A DNA stretch of 46,635 bases, from assembly GCA_005792355.1 (NCBI GenBank), contig SXSC01000303.1, forward strand, positions 1 to 46,635, written 5' to 3'. This stretch comes from Opitutaceae bacterium. GTDB taxonomy: Bacteria > Verrucomicrobiota > Verrucomicrobiia > Opitutales > Opitutaceae. Each line of letters begins with the position of its first letter. Positions within the stretch are counted from its first letter, which is position 1. Position numbers and translations under genes: made by a program. The notes below the pieces were generated by a model that searched no databases, was not told the DNA's origin, and saw only the letters and a program-made list of their open reading frames with translations. Below, piece after piece: positions 23,637 to 31,764 of this stretch.

Positions 23637-26224
23637 ACCTCAAGAACACCTCGATCCTGCTGGCCGCGCTCGCGCTCACCGCGGGCCCGGTGCTCGCCGC
23701 CGCCGAGTCCGTCCCGGCGATTTCGCTGGTCGTCGACTCCGCCCCAGGCCGCGCCTCGCAACACGGCCTCGCGAAACTCGAAGCCGCCCTCCACGCGCGC
23801 GGTGTCACGGTCGAACGCACCACGGCGGCCGACTCCGCCCGCGGCCGCCACGTCATCGTCACCGGCATCGCCGCCGCCGCGCTCCTGCGCGCGGCGCCGA
23901 TCACGATTTCCGCGGTTCCGGAATCACTCGTCATCCGCCGCCTGCCGCATCACGGCAAACCCGCCCTCGTGCTGCACGGCGCCGACGACCGCGGCCTGAT
24001 GTACGCCCTGCTCGATGCCGCCGACCGCGTCGGCTGGGCCAGCAACCCGGCGACGGACCCGTTCAGCGAGATCCGCGACACCGTGGAGTCCCCCCACGTC
24101 CGCGATCGCTCGCTCTCCGTCTACACCATGAACCGGGCGCACTGGGAGAGCCGTTGCTACGATGAGCGCTACTGGTCGCGGTACTTCGACACCCTGGCCG
24201 CGAGCCGCTTCAACCGCTTTCTCATCGTCTTCGGCTACGAGAACGGCGGTTTTCACGCGCCGCCGTATCCGTATTTCTTCGACACGCCGCGCTTTGCCGG
24301 GGTGAAGATGGTCGATCTCACTCCCGAGCAGCAGGGCCGCAATCTCGCCGCGCTCAACCGGCTGATCGAGCTCGCCCACGATCGCGGCATCGCGGTCTCG
24401 CTCGGCATCTGGGATCACATCTACCGCGGCGCCGTGCAGGCCGGTGGCGCCGAATGGGTCGGCGACTACGAGGGCCGGCCCGTGCCCAACACCGTGCAGG
24501 GCGTCACCGCCGACAACCTCGGCGCCTACACCCTGGCGGCCCTCAAGGAACTGCTCGTGCGCGTGCCCGCACTCGATGCGCTCCAGTTCCGGGTGCACGA
24601 GGAGTCCGGGCTGAAGCGCTCCGAGATGGAGGGCTTCTGGCGCGAGGTCTTCACGCATCTCCAGCGGGAGAAACCCGGGATGCTGATCGAGGCCCGGGCC
24701 AAGGGCACCCCGGACAGCATCATCGCCACCGCCCTGGATCTCGGCGTAAACCTGCGCATCGAGACGAAATACTGGATGGAGCAGATGGGCCTCCCGTTTC
24801 ACCCCACGCACGTGAATCCGCCCAACCAGCGCGATCGCCGGCACGGCTACGCCGACCTGCTGCGTTTTCCACAGCGCTATCAGATGACCTGGCGACTCTG
24901 GAACGGCGGCACGACGCGCGTGCTGCTCTGGGGCGATCCCGACTATGTGCGCCGGTATTCGGCGAGCACCTCGCTTTACGACAGTCCCAACTGGGACGTG
25001 CAGGAGCCGCTCGCCACCAAGATGGAGGCGCAGCGCCCCGACCTGCCGGTCTTCGATCTCATGCCGGCCCGCTACCGGCACTACGAGTACGAGTTCGAAC
25101 GTTACTGGCACTTCTTCCAGGTGTGGGGTCGCGTCGGATACAACCCGCAGACGCCGCCTGAAACCTGGCAGCGTGAATTTCAACGACGTTTCGGCGCCAA
25201 CGCCGCGCCGCACCTCGAAGCCGGCCTGCACCGCGCCAGCCAGGTGCTGCCCATGATTGTCGCCGCCGTGTACCCGTACAAAGGATTCCCCACGACCCGC
25301 GGCTGGGCCGAGCGCCAGGCCCTCGGCGGCAGCCTCGTCGAATACGCCAACAACGAGGGCACCGACACCGAGCAATTCGAGAGCTTCGTCGCCGCCGCCA
25401 AACGCATTCTCGCCGGCGGCGCGACCTCGAAACGCCCGCCCGACGTTACCAGCCGATGGTTGCACGAAACCGCCGACGCAATCCTCGCCTCCGTCCGCGC
25501 CGCCGAGGCCGCCGCGGGTGCCGAGCGCGGTCTCGAATTCGACGCGACCGTCACCGACCTCCGCATCCTCGCGCAACTGGCCCGCTTCCACGCGCGGCGC
25601 GCAATCGCCGCGGTGCACTATTGTCTCTTCCAGCGCGGCCAGAAACTGGCGGAGCTGGTGGCCGCGACCTACGCCGAGAAAGACGCGGTCGCCGCCTGGC
25701 GCGAGCTCGTCGCCGCGGCCGGCGACCGCTATGCCCCGGACCTCGCGATGGGCGCGCGCAATCACCACCTTTGCGGCCACTGGCGCGACGAGTTGGCGCG
25801 GCTTGAGGCGAGCCTGCGCGCGCTCGAGGAATCATGCTGCCCGCCTGATGATGCGGTGCTGAAGGAAAAAGTCTGGACCCCCGCCACCACCGGCGATCGC
25901 GAACCGCCGCGCGTGGCGCACGAGCGCATCCGCACCGCCGAGGCCGGCCAGCCACTCCGCATCGCCGCACGCGTCTCCGACCCGTCCGGCGTCCAGTCAG
26001 TCCGCCTGCGTTACCGTCTCGTCAGACAATTCGACGATTACGCGACGCTTGAGATGAAACCGGACGACACGGGTGCCTATGCCGCCACCGTGCCGGCCGG
26101 CTTCCTCACCGCGGCATGGGACTTCATGTACTTCATCGAGACGATCGACCGGCACGGCAACGGCGTGAACTGGCCCGACCTCGCGCGCGAGCTGCCCTAT
26201 GTCATCGTGAAGGTGGCACGGTGA
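23633..26224 (+). CDS. Secreted glycoside-hydrolase-like TIM-barrel protein
   Basis: The protein has 863 residues. A Sec leader (1-23, ending LAA) precedes an N-terminal domain (about 30-140) like the alpha/beta domain before GH20/GH67-type barrels. A TIM-barrel-like central part follows: RDRSLSVYTMNRAHWESRCYD, FNRFLIVFGYENGGFH, LAHDRGIAVSLGIWDHIYRG, LDALQFRVHEESGL. The last of these has the acidic residues expected in an active site. A helical region (about 480-740) and a C-terminal beta domain (about 770-863, IAARVSDPSGVQSVRLRYR) close it. I do not recognise the exact family. Its ATG overlaps the acylase stop (ATGA, 23633-23636), so it is translationally coupled to that gene and would be affected if the amber codon ends translation far upstream. 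Confidence 0.75.
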   Translation: MNLKNTSILLAALALTAGPVLAAAESVPAISLVVDSAPGRASQHGLAKLEAALHARGVTVERTTAADSARGRHVIVTGIAAAALLRAAPITISAVPESLVIRRLPHHGKPALVLHGADDRGLMYALLDAADRVGWASNPATDPFSEIRDTVESPHVRDRSLSVYTMNRAHWESRCYDERYWSRYFDTLAASRFNRFLIVFGYENGGFHAPPYPYFFDTPRFAGVKMVDLTPEQQGRNLAALNRLIELAHDRGIAVSLGIWDHIYRGAVQAGGAEWVGDYEGRPVPNTVQGVTADNLGAYTLAALKELLVRVPALDALQFRVHEESGLKRSEMEGFWREVFTHLQREKPGMLIEARAKGTPDSIIATALDLGVNLRIETKYWMEQMGLPFHPTHVNPPNQRDRRHGYADLLRFPQRYQMTWRLWNGGTTRVLLWGDPDYVRRYSASTSLYDSPNWDVQEPLATKMEAQRPDLPVFDLMPARYRHYEYEFERYWHFFQVWGRVGYNPQTPPETWQREFQRRFGANAAPHLEAGLHRASQVLPMIVAAVYPYKGFPTTRGWAERQALGGSLVEYANNEGTDTEQFESFVAAAKRILAGGATSKRPPDVTSRWLHETADAILASVRAAEAAAGAERGLEFDATVTDLRILAQLARFHARRAIAAVHYCLFQRGQKLAELVAATYAEKDAVAAWRELVAAAGDRYAPDLAMGARNHHLCGHWRDELARLEASLRALEESCCPPDDAVLKEKVWTPATTGDREPPRVAHERIRTAEAGQPLRIAARVSDPSGVQSVRLRYRLVRQFDDYATLEMKPDDTGAYAATVPAGFLTAAWDFMYFIETIDRHGNGVNWPDLARELPYVIVKVAR

Positions 26225-26259
26225 AGGGTTTCCGCCTCAACCGTGACGATTCAGTCCGA

Positions 26260-26335
26260 GGTGGAGCCCGTTGTCCCCGACGGGCTGATTCGGGAGCGTA
26301 CGGCGCAAAACCCGATGAGGACATCGGGTTCCACC
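26260..26335 (+). repeat. 76-bp two-hairpin repeat (copy B)
   Basis: It starts GGTGGAGCCC and ends GGGTTCCACC. I count 6 differences from the reverse complement of 5551-5626, and the two are the same length. The left half is CCCGTTGTCCCC..CGGG and the right half AACCCGATGAGGACATCGGGTT. Similarity continues 3' of it (CCTT...TTTC.TTTTC...GGTAA.AC), ending near the start of the subtilase gene. The first hairpin has lost one pair relative to copy A. Confidence 0.8.
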
Positions 26336-26441
26336 TTCCAGTGATTTCGTTTTCCGAGGTAAAACCCAGGTCGACTGAATGGACACGACTCAGTGGGATT
26401 GATTCTGCAACTTCGGCCACCGTCGATCATCATCATCCTGC

Positions 26442-28094
26442 ATGAGCAAGCCCGGTATCGCCAATCTCGCGGGCTTCGTCGTGGTCCTCAGCTGCGGGCT
26501 GTTTCTCCTTTGGCTCTGGCCACAATCATCCGCTCCGGAATCACGCCGGCCCGCCCGTGCGATCTCTTCGCCTCCGGCCCGTGACCCGGTCCTTGCCACC
26601 CCGGCCGTCGGAGCCAACGCCCCGACGCCCGATTCCGGAATCCGGGCTCTCCTCGCCGCCCTCGTGCGCGCCATCGCGCGCGGCGATGCCCGCGCCAACG
26701 AGGCCGTGTTCACTTTCAAAGACGACGCGGCGTTGCGCCGATTCCTTGACCGCGCGAACAAGGCCGGGCTCAGCGTCACCGGTACGGTCGGCGTCCTGCG
26801 CAGCGTGCGCGTGCGGTTCGCCGATCTCGACGCCATGCACGACGAGCTTTCCCAAAACGCTTCCGACTTTTCATCCATCGCGGCCAACGGGCTTTTTGGC
26901 ATCCCCCAGCAGCCCGCCCGGCAGGATCGGACCGACGTCGAGCAGGTGCCGTTCGGCAACGAGGCGCTCGCGTTTCTCGGCGCGAAGGGCGACCGCAGCA
27001 CCTGGGGCCGTGGCACCACCATCGCGATCCTCGATACCGGCGTGGCGGCCGATGTGACGTTCGGCCTCGGCCGCGTGCGCCCGCTCGACATTGGTCTCGG
27101 TCTCGCTCCCGGCCATGGCGACGAGGACGGCCACGGCACCGCCGTCGCCGCCCTCGCCGCAGGGGCGGCGGTCGACGCTCCGGGTGTCGCGCCCGGCGCC
27201 AATCTGCTTAGCATCCGCGTGACCGACGCTTCCGGCATCAGCGACCTTTTCACGCTCGCGCAGGCCATCGTCGCCGCGGTCGACGCCGGCGCCAGGATCA
27301 TCAACATCAGTCTTGGCGGATATGCGACTGGCGCGGTGCTGGATGCCGCGATCGGTTACGCGATCCAAAATGGCGCACTCCTCGTCGCCGCCGCGGGCAA
27401 CGACCAGGCGGCGCAGCTCACCTGGCCCGCCGCCGATCGGCGCGTCGTCTCCGTCGGCGCGGTCGACAAGGCCGAGCAGCAGGTTTCGTTTTCCAACTCC
27501 GGCGCCCAACTCCAGCTCACCGCGCCCGGCTACGGCGTGCAAACGGCATGGCTTGACGGGCAGCGCGTCTCGGTCAACGGCACCTCGGCCAGCGCTCCGC
27601 TGGTCGCCGGTGCGGTGGCGGCGCTCATTTCGCAAAACCCCAACCTCTCCCCCCAACAGGCGGTCGAAGTGCTCGTGCGCACCGCCAACGACACGGGCCA
27701 GCCCGGGGCCGACCCGGCGTTTGGTCACGGCATCGTCAACCTCGCCACTGCGCTCAACCGCAACAATTCCTCCTATACCGATACCGCCGTCGCGAGTCAC
27801 TACTACGACGGCGCCAAGAACGAAATGCTGTTCGTCGTGCAAAATCGCAGCGGCCGCACCGTGAGCGGACTCGTTCTGACGGTGAATGCGGACGCGGCGA
27901 CTTCGACCGTGCCCGTGCCGAGCCTCGCCGCCGGCGAGACGTACGTGGTCAGATTTCCCGTCAGCGAAACGACTCTGAAGTCCGCGGGCACGCTCTCGTT
28001 TACGACCCAACTCAGCAATCCGCCGGGCACCCTTGACACCGTGCCGGCGAACAACCGACGTGCCAGCGTGCTCAGTGCTCCGGGAAATCCGTAG
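26442..28094 (+). CDS. Membrane-anchored or secreted S8 subtilisin-like serine peptidase
   Basis: The protein has 550 residues. A hydrophobic segment at about 9-27 (LAGFVVVLSCGLFLLWLW) acts as signal anchor or leader. An inhibitor-like prodomain occupies about 65-150. The S8 triad is complete: D198 in ILDTGV, H231 in DGHGTAVA, and S382 in GTSASAPLVAG, with the oxyanion N320 in AAAGND. A C-terminal extension of about 100 residues after 440 carries beta-strands (VVQNRSGRTVSGLVLTVN) like a CARDB or fibronectin-type accessory domain. The protein is expected to be a periplasmic or secreted protease. The gene follows the repeat at 26260-26335, and no partner gene is adjacent. Confidence 0.93.
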   Translation: MSKPGIANLAGFVVVLSCGLFLLWLWPQSSAPESRRPARAISSPPARDPVLATPAVGANAPTPDSGIRALLAALVRAIARGDARANEAVFTFKDDAALRRFLDRANKAGLSVTGTVGVLRSVRVRFADLDAMHDELSQNASDFSSIAANGLFGIPQQPARQDRTDVEQVPFGNEALAFLGAKGDRSTWGRGTTIAILDTGVAADVTFGLGRVRPLDIGLGLAPGHGDEDGHGTAVAALAAGAAVDAPGVAPGANLLSIRVTDASGISDLFTLAQAIVAAVDAGARIINISLGGYATGAVLDAAIGYAIQNGALLVAAAGNDQAAQLTWPAADRRVVSVGAVDKAEQQVSFSNSGAQLQLTAPGYGVQTAWLDGQRVSVNGTSASAPLVAGAVAALISQNPNLSPQQAVEVLVRTANDTGQPGADPAFGHGIVNLATALNRNNSSYTDTAVASHYYDGAKNEMLFVVQNRSGRTVSGLVLTVNADAATSTVPVPSLAAGETYVVRFPVSETTLKSAGTLSFTTQLSNPPGTLDTVPANNRRASVLSAPGNP

Positions 28095-28131
28095 CGATCG
28101 CCCGCGCCCGGGAGGAACCTGCCATTCTCGC

Positions 28132-28153
28132 AGGCGGGGTGCCCCTACCCCGC
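28132..28153. repeat. GGCGGGGT-type hairpin repeat
   Basis: AGGCGGGGTGCCCCTACCCC followed by GC pairs with itself imperfectly, and is the reverse-complement relative of the hairpin at 15866-15887. Confidence 0.5.
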
Positions 28154-28232
28154 GACCGCAACGCTGCGATCGCGCAAGCCCCCGCCCCGTCCCGGCCTCT
28201 CATCCCCGCCGCTCGGCCCTGCTTTCTCCCCA

Positions 28233-28261
28233 ATTCTTGTCACGTATTACGGGACAAGAAT
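28233..28261. repeat. Long palindrome, 14-bp arms with one mismatch
   Basis: ATTCTTGTCACGTA and TACGGGACAAGAAT pair with one mismatch around a single T. Its core TTGTCAC.TA..TA.G.GACAA is shared with the palindromes at 28320-28352 and 1-27. The centres of this one and the next are 89 bp apart. Confidence 0.8.
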
Positions 28262-28281
28262 CTTGGCGTCAGGCAGAACAT
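28240..28281 (-). other. 13-codon mini-ORF with consensus ribosome site, ending in the palindrome
   Basis: On the minus strand, AGGAGG lies 5 bases before an ATG that starts MFCLTPRFLSRNT, and its stop codon falls inside the palindrome at 28233-28261. The strong ribosome site is unusual in this window, where most genes have weak ones. It may belong to a mobile or regulatory element or be a chance fit. Function unknown. Confidence 0.3.
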
Positions 28282-28319
28282 GTTCCCCTCCTGAAATCGA
28301 ACTACGGGCGGTAGGCGGG

Positions 28320-28352
28320 AATCGTTTGTCACGTAATACGTGACAAACGATT
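28320..28352. repeat. Perfect 33-bp palindrome
   Basis: The 16-base arms AATCGTTTGTCACGTA and TACGTGACAAACGATT are exact inverted copies around one central A. It is longer than a typical operator and has no T-tract. It shares its core with two other palindromes in the window. Confidence 0.85.
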
Positions 28353-28479
28353 CTGGCACCTCCACCGGAGACGAGCCGGGCTGCCGTCGACGGGCACACG
28401 TGGGCGCACCGGACTGGGTGCGCCTGACCGCCGCCTTGCGTCGCGTCGCCGACCTCTGACACGCTCGAATCATCCCCCC

Positions 28480-28869
28480 ATGAAATTCGAACACTTCGCC
28501 CTCAACGTTCCGGACGTCCATGCGCACGTGCAATGGTACGTGCAACACCTCGGCTTCTCCATCGCCCGGAAACGCGATGACGCCCCGTTCATGCACTTTC
28601 TGGCCGATGACACCGGCCGCACGATCGTCGAACTCTATTCCAATCCCAAGGCGCCGTATCCAGATTATGCGGGCGCCCACCCGCTCTTGTTTCATCTCGC
28701 CGTCGTCGCCGTCGACGCCAGGGCGGAACGAGCCCGCCTCGAACGGGCCGGCGCCACGCTGTTCCTCGAAGACTCGCTGCCCGACGGCTCGCTCCTGATT
28801 ATGCTGCGCGATCCCTGGGGCGTTCCGCTGCAACTTTGCCAGCGCACCCAACCCTTCCCGCTGCCTTGA
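28480..28869 (+). CDS. VOC (glyoxalase/bleomycin resistance) family protein
   Basis: The protein has 129 residues with two paired beta-alpha-beta-beta-beta modules, the usual length of a single-chain VOC protein. The pattern is MKFEHFALNVPDVHAHVQWYVQHLGF at the start, HFLADDTGRTIVELYSNP in the middle and HLAVVAVDARAERARLERAGATLF then LRDPWGVPLQLCQR at the end. His6 (HFAL), Glu52-like (IVELY) and the later His and Gln are candidate metal ligands. Such proteins act as lyases, dioxygenases or antibiotic-binding proteins. No neighbour suggests a substrate. It stands alone in its transcription direction after the palindrome pair. Confidence 0.85.
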   Translation: MKFEHFALNVPDVHAHVQWYVQHLGFSIARKRDDAPFMHFLADDTGRTIVELYSNPKAPYPDYAGAHPLLFHLAVVAVDARAERARLERAGATLFLEDSLPDGSLLIMLRDPWGVPLQLCQRTQPFPLP

Positions 28870-29177
28870 AGTCCTTGCTCCCGCCTTCTGCTCCGCTGGC
28901 TCGCGCCGGCCCTCGCGCGGCCGATGACCACACCCTCGCCCCCGACTCGCTGCACCCGCCGCGTGGGCTGCGGGGCAGGGTCACGGCGCACACCAAGCGG
29001 AGCCCGATCTTCGCCGGCACCGCGCGCAGCGATTTGGTGGACGTTTCGGCGCCGTAAGAAATTTGCCGGCGAGAGACACTGGCATTGCCGCGGCATTTGA
29101 AATCCACCCCGTCCCTCCATTTCGCCGCCAACAAATTCCTCGCGTCACCTGTCCCTCGCCCGCACGTCCTGCCACCC
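28870..29177. other. 308-bp gap with no recognisable feature
   Basis: I see no gene, hairpin or repeat here beyond GC-rich sequence. The last 80 bp presumably hold the promoter of the Cache-HAMP gene. Confidence 0.5.
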
Positions 29178-30392
29178 ATGGAACGTCCTCGCCTGAGTGA
29201 GTCTGAAAACGCTCCCCGCGAGTGGTGGTGGGTGTTTGATCCGCGCCAGAGCCTGCGCGCCGCCGCCGCGCTGTTTTTCGGCCTCATGGCGGTTGCCTTC
29301 ACCCTGCTGGTCACCGCGCTCGCCAGCCGCTCGGCACAACAAGCGCTCGAAAAACAGCTCGGCACTTCCTTTGAATCGCTGGCCGTCCAACTGGGCGACA
29401 AGCTCGACCGCTCGATCTATGAGCGCTACCGCACGCTCCAACTCGCCGCCAGTCTCGCTCCGCTGCGCGCGGTCGACTCCGCCGACGCCGACCGCCGCCG
29501 CGTCCTCACGGCGCTGCAGGAGACGACGCCGGATTTTGCCTGGATCGGCTTCGCCGGTCCCACGGGTCGGATCATCGCCGCGACGAACGGCCTGCTGGAG
29601 GGATCAGCCGCCGACTTGCGCCCGTGGTTTCGCGGCGCGCGAAACCAACCGTATGCCGGCGACCTGCGCGAGACGCCGGAAATCGCTCCAGCCGGCCCGC
29701 CGGCGGACGAAAATGGGAATATCCCGCGCTTCCTCTCGCTCGCCGTGCCCGTCACGGGCACCGACGGCCAGTTCGCCGGCGTGCTCGCCGCCCAGCTGCG
29801 CTGGAGTTGGGCGCGCGAGGTCCAACTCTCCGTCCTTGCCGAGACGGCCCGGCGCGAGCGCCTCGGGATCACGGTGTATTCGGGCACTGGAGACGTGCTG
29901 CTTGACTCCGGCGGATCGGGATGGACCCGCCCGCCCGACACTCCGGCCCTCCCCGACCGGCGCAAGTTTCGCGGCAGCCTCGTCGAACCCACGAGCCTGG
30001 GCACCACGTATCTGACGGGATTTGTGCGCAGCCGCGGCTTTCGCGAGTATCGTGGACTGGGCTGGGTGACCGCGGCGCGCCAGCCGGTGGAGCTGGCCTT
30101 TGCCCCCGTGGGAGAAATGCGGCGAACGATCACCGGATGGGGTTTTGCCTTCACGGGAATCAGCATGGCGGGCGCCTGGCTCTTTGCTGGCCGGATCTCG
30201 CGCCGTCTCCGTTCCGTGGGAGTCGCGGCCGGGCGGATCCAAGCGGGCGACGTCCTCGCCGTCCTGCCCAGCGGACGCGGCGAAGGAGAACTCGAGCACA
30301 TGTGCGGCGCACTGGGACAGTTGGTGCAGGAACTGCGTTGGAAAAAAGATCCGGCATCTGCTCCTGGCTCGCCCTCCAGTCCGGACAGGTGA
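29178..30392 (+). CDS. Membrane sensor with Cache-like and HAMP domains, no output domain
   Basis: The protein has 404 residues. A first membrane segment (about 27-47, SLRAAAALFFGLMAVAFTLLVTALA) is followed by a periplasmic part of about 270 residues with double-Cache-like motifs (DFAWIGFAGPTGRIIAATNGLLEGSAADLRPWFRGAR and SLAVPVTGTDGQFAGVLAAQL). A second segment (about 318-339) leads into a HAMP-like helix pair (SRRLRSVGVAAGRIQAGDVLAVLP...GELEHMCGALGQLVQELRW). The chain stops shortly after. Comparable receptors continue with a kinase, GGDEF or methyl-accepting domain. None is present and no open frame continues beyond 30392, so it is an orphan sensor or acts through a partner protein elsewhere. 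The ATG at 29178 follows directly on the upstream gap. Confidence 0.8.
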   Translation: MERPRLSESENAPREWWWVFDPRQSLRAAAALFFGLMAVAFTLLVTALASRSAQQALEKQLGTSFESLAVQLGDKLDRSIYERYRTLQLAASLAPLRAVDSADADRRRVLTALQETTPDFAWIGFAGPTGRIIAATNGLLEGSAADLRPWFRGARNQPYAGDLRETPEIAPAGPPADENGNIPRFLSLAVPVTGTDGQFAGVLAAQLRWSWAREVQLSVLAETARRERLGITVYSGTGDVLLDSGGSGWTRPPDTPALPDRRKFRGSLVEPTSLGTTYLTGFVRSRGFREYRGLGWVTAARQPVELAFAPVGEMRRTITGWGFAFTGISMAGAWLFAGRISRRLRSVGVAAGRIQAGDVLAVLPSGRGEGELEHMCGALGQLVQELRWKKDPASAPGSPSSPDR

Positions 30393-30452
30393 CGGCATTC
30401 TTGGCATCGACAGCGGGCGAGGATCACGCAATTTTCTCTCACCCTTCTCCTC

Positions 30453-31532
30453 ATGCACCGCCGCTCCTTCCTCACCGGCCTCGCCACCGCGACCGCCGCC
30501 GTCGCCACCCGTCCGCTGCTCGCCGCCAGCGCCAAATCCTCCCAGCCCAAAATCAAGCTCGGCCTCGACAACTTCGCCGTCCGCGCCCTGGGCTGGAAAG
30601 CGCCCGAACTCATCGACTATGCCGCCTCGCTCAAGTGCGACACGCTGCTCATCTCCGACCTTGACGCCCTCGGCAGCCTCGAGGACGCCAACCTGCGCGA
30701 CGTCCGGCGCCGTGCCGAGGCCGCCGGCCTCGCCCTTTACGCGGGCAGCTGGAGCATCTGCCCCACCTCCAAGTCGTTTAAGAAAAACTGGGGCACCGCC
30801 GAGGAACACCTCCGTCTCGGTATCCGTGTATCCAAGACGCTCGGCTCACCGGTTTTCCGCATCGTGCTCGGGAACATGGAGGACCGCAAAAGCGAAGGTG
30901 GCATCCAGGCGCGCATCGCCGACACTGTCGCGGTCCTCCAGGCCTGCCGCCGCGACGCGCTCGCCGCCGGGGTCAAGGTAGCGGTGGAGAACCACGCCGG
31001 GGACCTGCATTCGTGGGAGCTCCTCCAGCTGATCGACTCCGCCGGCCGCGATTTCGTGGGCGCCAACATCGACTCCGGCAACGCCGCCTGGACCCTCGAG
31101 GATCCGATGGATGTGCTCGAGACGCTCGGCGCGGTGACGATCTGCTCGAGCCTGCGCGACAACATGATTTGGGAGACACCCGACGGCGCCGCCGTGCAAT
31201 GGACCGCGGCCGGCGACGGACTGATCGACTGGAAAAAATATGCCGCACGCTGGAGCCAGCTCTGCCCGAACACGCCGATCATGATCGAAACCATCTCCGG
31301 CGGTCCGCGCCAGTTTGCCTTCAAGAAGCCCGAATTCTGGGCGCACTACGACAAACGCCCCGACAAGCTCGCGAAGTTCGAGGCGCTCGCGAAACGTGGC
31401 CGCCAGATTCCGGCGTTCAAGGCGCCCGCCGGCCCCGAGGGCAAGACGGCGACGCAGAACTTCCAGAAATCCGAAATCGAGAAATCGCTCGCCTTTCTCC
31501 GGACACAGATCGGCCTGGGTGCGAGAGCGTAA
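30453..31532 (+). CDS. Tat-exported xylose-isomerase-like TIM-barrel protein
   Basis: The protein has 359 residues. The leader HRRSFLTGLATATAAVATRPLLAA carries the twin arginines of a Tat signal. The mature part has the sugar phosphate isomerase/epimerase TIM-barrel pattern: KIKLGLDNFAVRALGW, DTLLISDLDAL, a metal-binding Glu in VKVAVENHAGDLHSWELL (about 170-187), and FVGANIDSGNAAW. Other members epimerise or isomerise sugars; a few exported relatives occur in Verrucomicrobiota and Planctomycetota. It follows the sensor gene by 60 bp on the same strand, so the two may share a transcript. Folding with a cofactor or metal before export would explain the Tat route. Confidence 0.85.
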   Translation: MHRRSFLTGLATATAAVATRPLLAASAKSSQPKIKLGLDNFAVRALGWKAPELIDYAASLKCDTLLISDLDALGSLEDANLRDVRRRAEAAGLALYAGSWSICPTSKSFKKNWGTAEEHLRLGIRVSKTLGSPVFRIVLGNMEDRKSEGGIQARIADTVAVLQACRRDALAAGVKVAVENHAGDLHSWELLQLIDSAGRDFVGANIDSGNAAWTLEDPMDVLETLGAVTICSSLRDNMIWETPDGAAVQWTAAGDGLIDWKKYAARWSQLCPNTPIMIETISGGPRQFAFKKPEFWAHYDKRPDKLAKFEALAKRGRQIPAFKAPAGPEGKTATQNFQKSEIEKSLAFLRTQIGLGARA

Positions 31533-31653
31533 CGGCCACGGTCCCGCGTCCAACCGGTTCGGCGTGAGTCGACGGGCCGTCGCGAGACACCCGGCAAGCG
31601 TGTCACCAGCGATCTACTTCGCGCACTTTCGCGACGGTTTTAATCGTTTTCCC

Positions 31654-31725
31654 GGAGCGGCGGTTTCTTAACCGCCGAAGAACCGTCGGCCGACCGCATT
31701 TGGGCGCTGGGGAAACCGCCCCTCC
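31654..31725. terminator. Hairpin element between convergent genes
   Basis: CGGCGGTT/AACCGCCG pair perfectly around TCTT (31658-31677), and the outer ends GGAGCGGCGGTTTC and GAAACCGCCCCTCC (31654-31667, 31712-31725) are inverted with one mismatch. The two-hairpin plan resembles the 76-bp repeats. Its place between convergent genes suits a two-way terminator. Confidence 0.5.
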
Positions 31726-31764
31726 TTTAAGTGCGGCCCTGAACTGCGGTGCGGAAAACGCGAG

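Larger units (their letters stand above)
28095..28479. other. 385-bp gap with three palindromes
   Basis: No ordinary gene is seen. The gap contains a GGCGGGGTGCCCC-type repeat at 28132-28153 and two long palindromes at 28233-28261 and 28320-28352 (own entries). Downstream of these, to the VOC start at 28480, lies GC-rich sequence with no evident motif. Confidence 0.6.

Noticed and set aside
23924..25780. A 618-codon minus-strand open frame opposite the barrel protein
   Set aside because: Same cause: high GC removes stop codons from the complementary frame. It has no leader, motif or homologous pattern.
28836..29057. A 73-codon frame overlapping the end of the VOC gene
   Set aside because: It starts inside the VOC gene, is Pro/Ala/Arg-rich and has no supporting signal.
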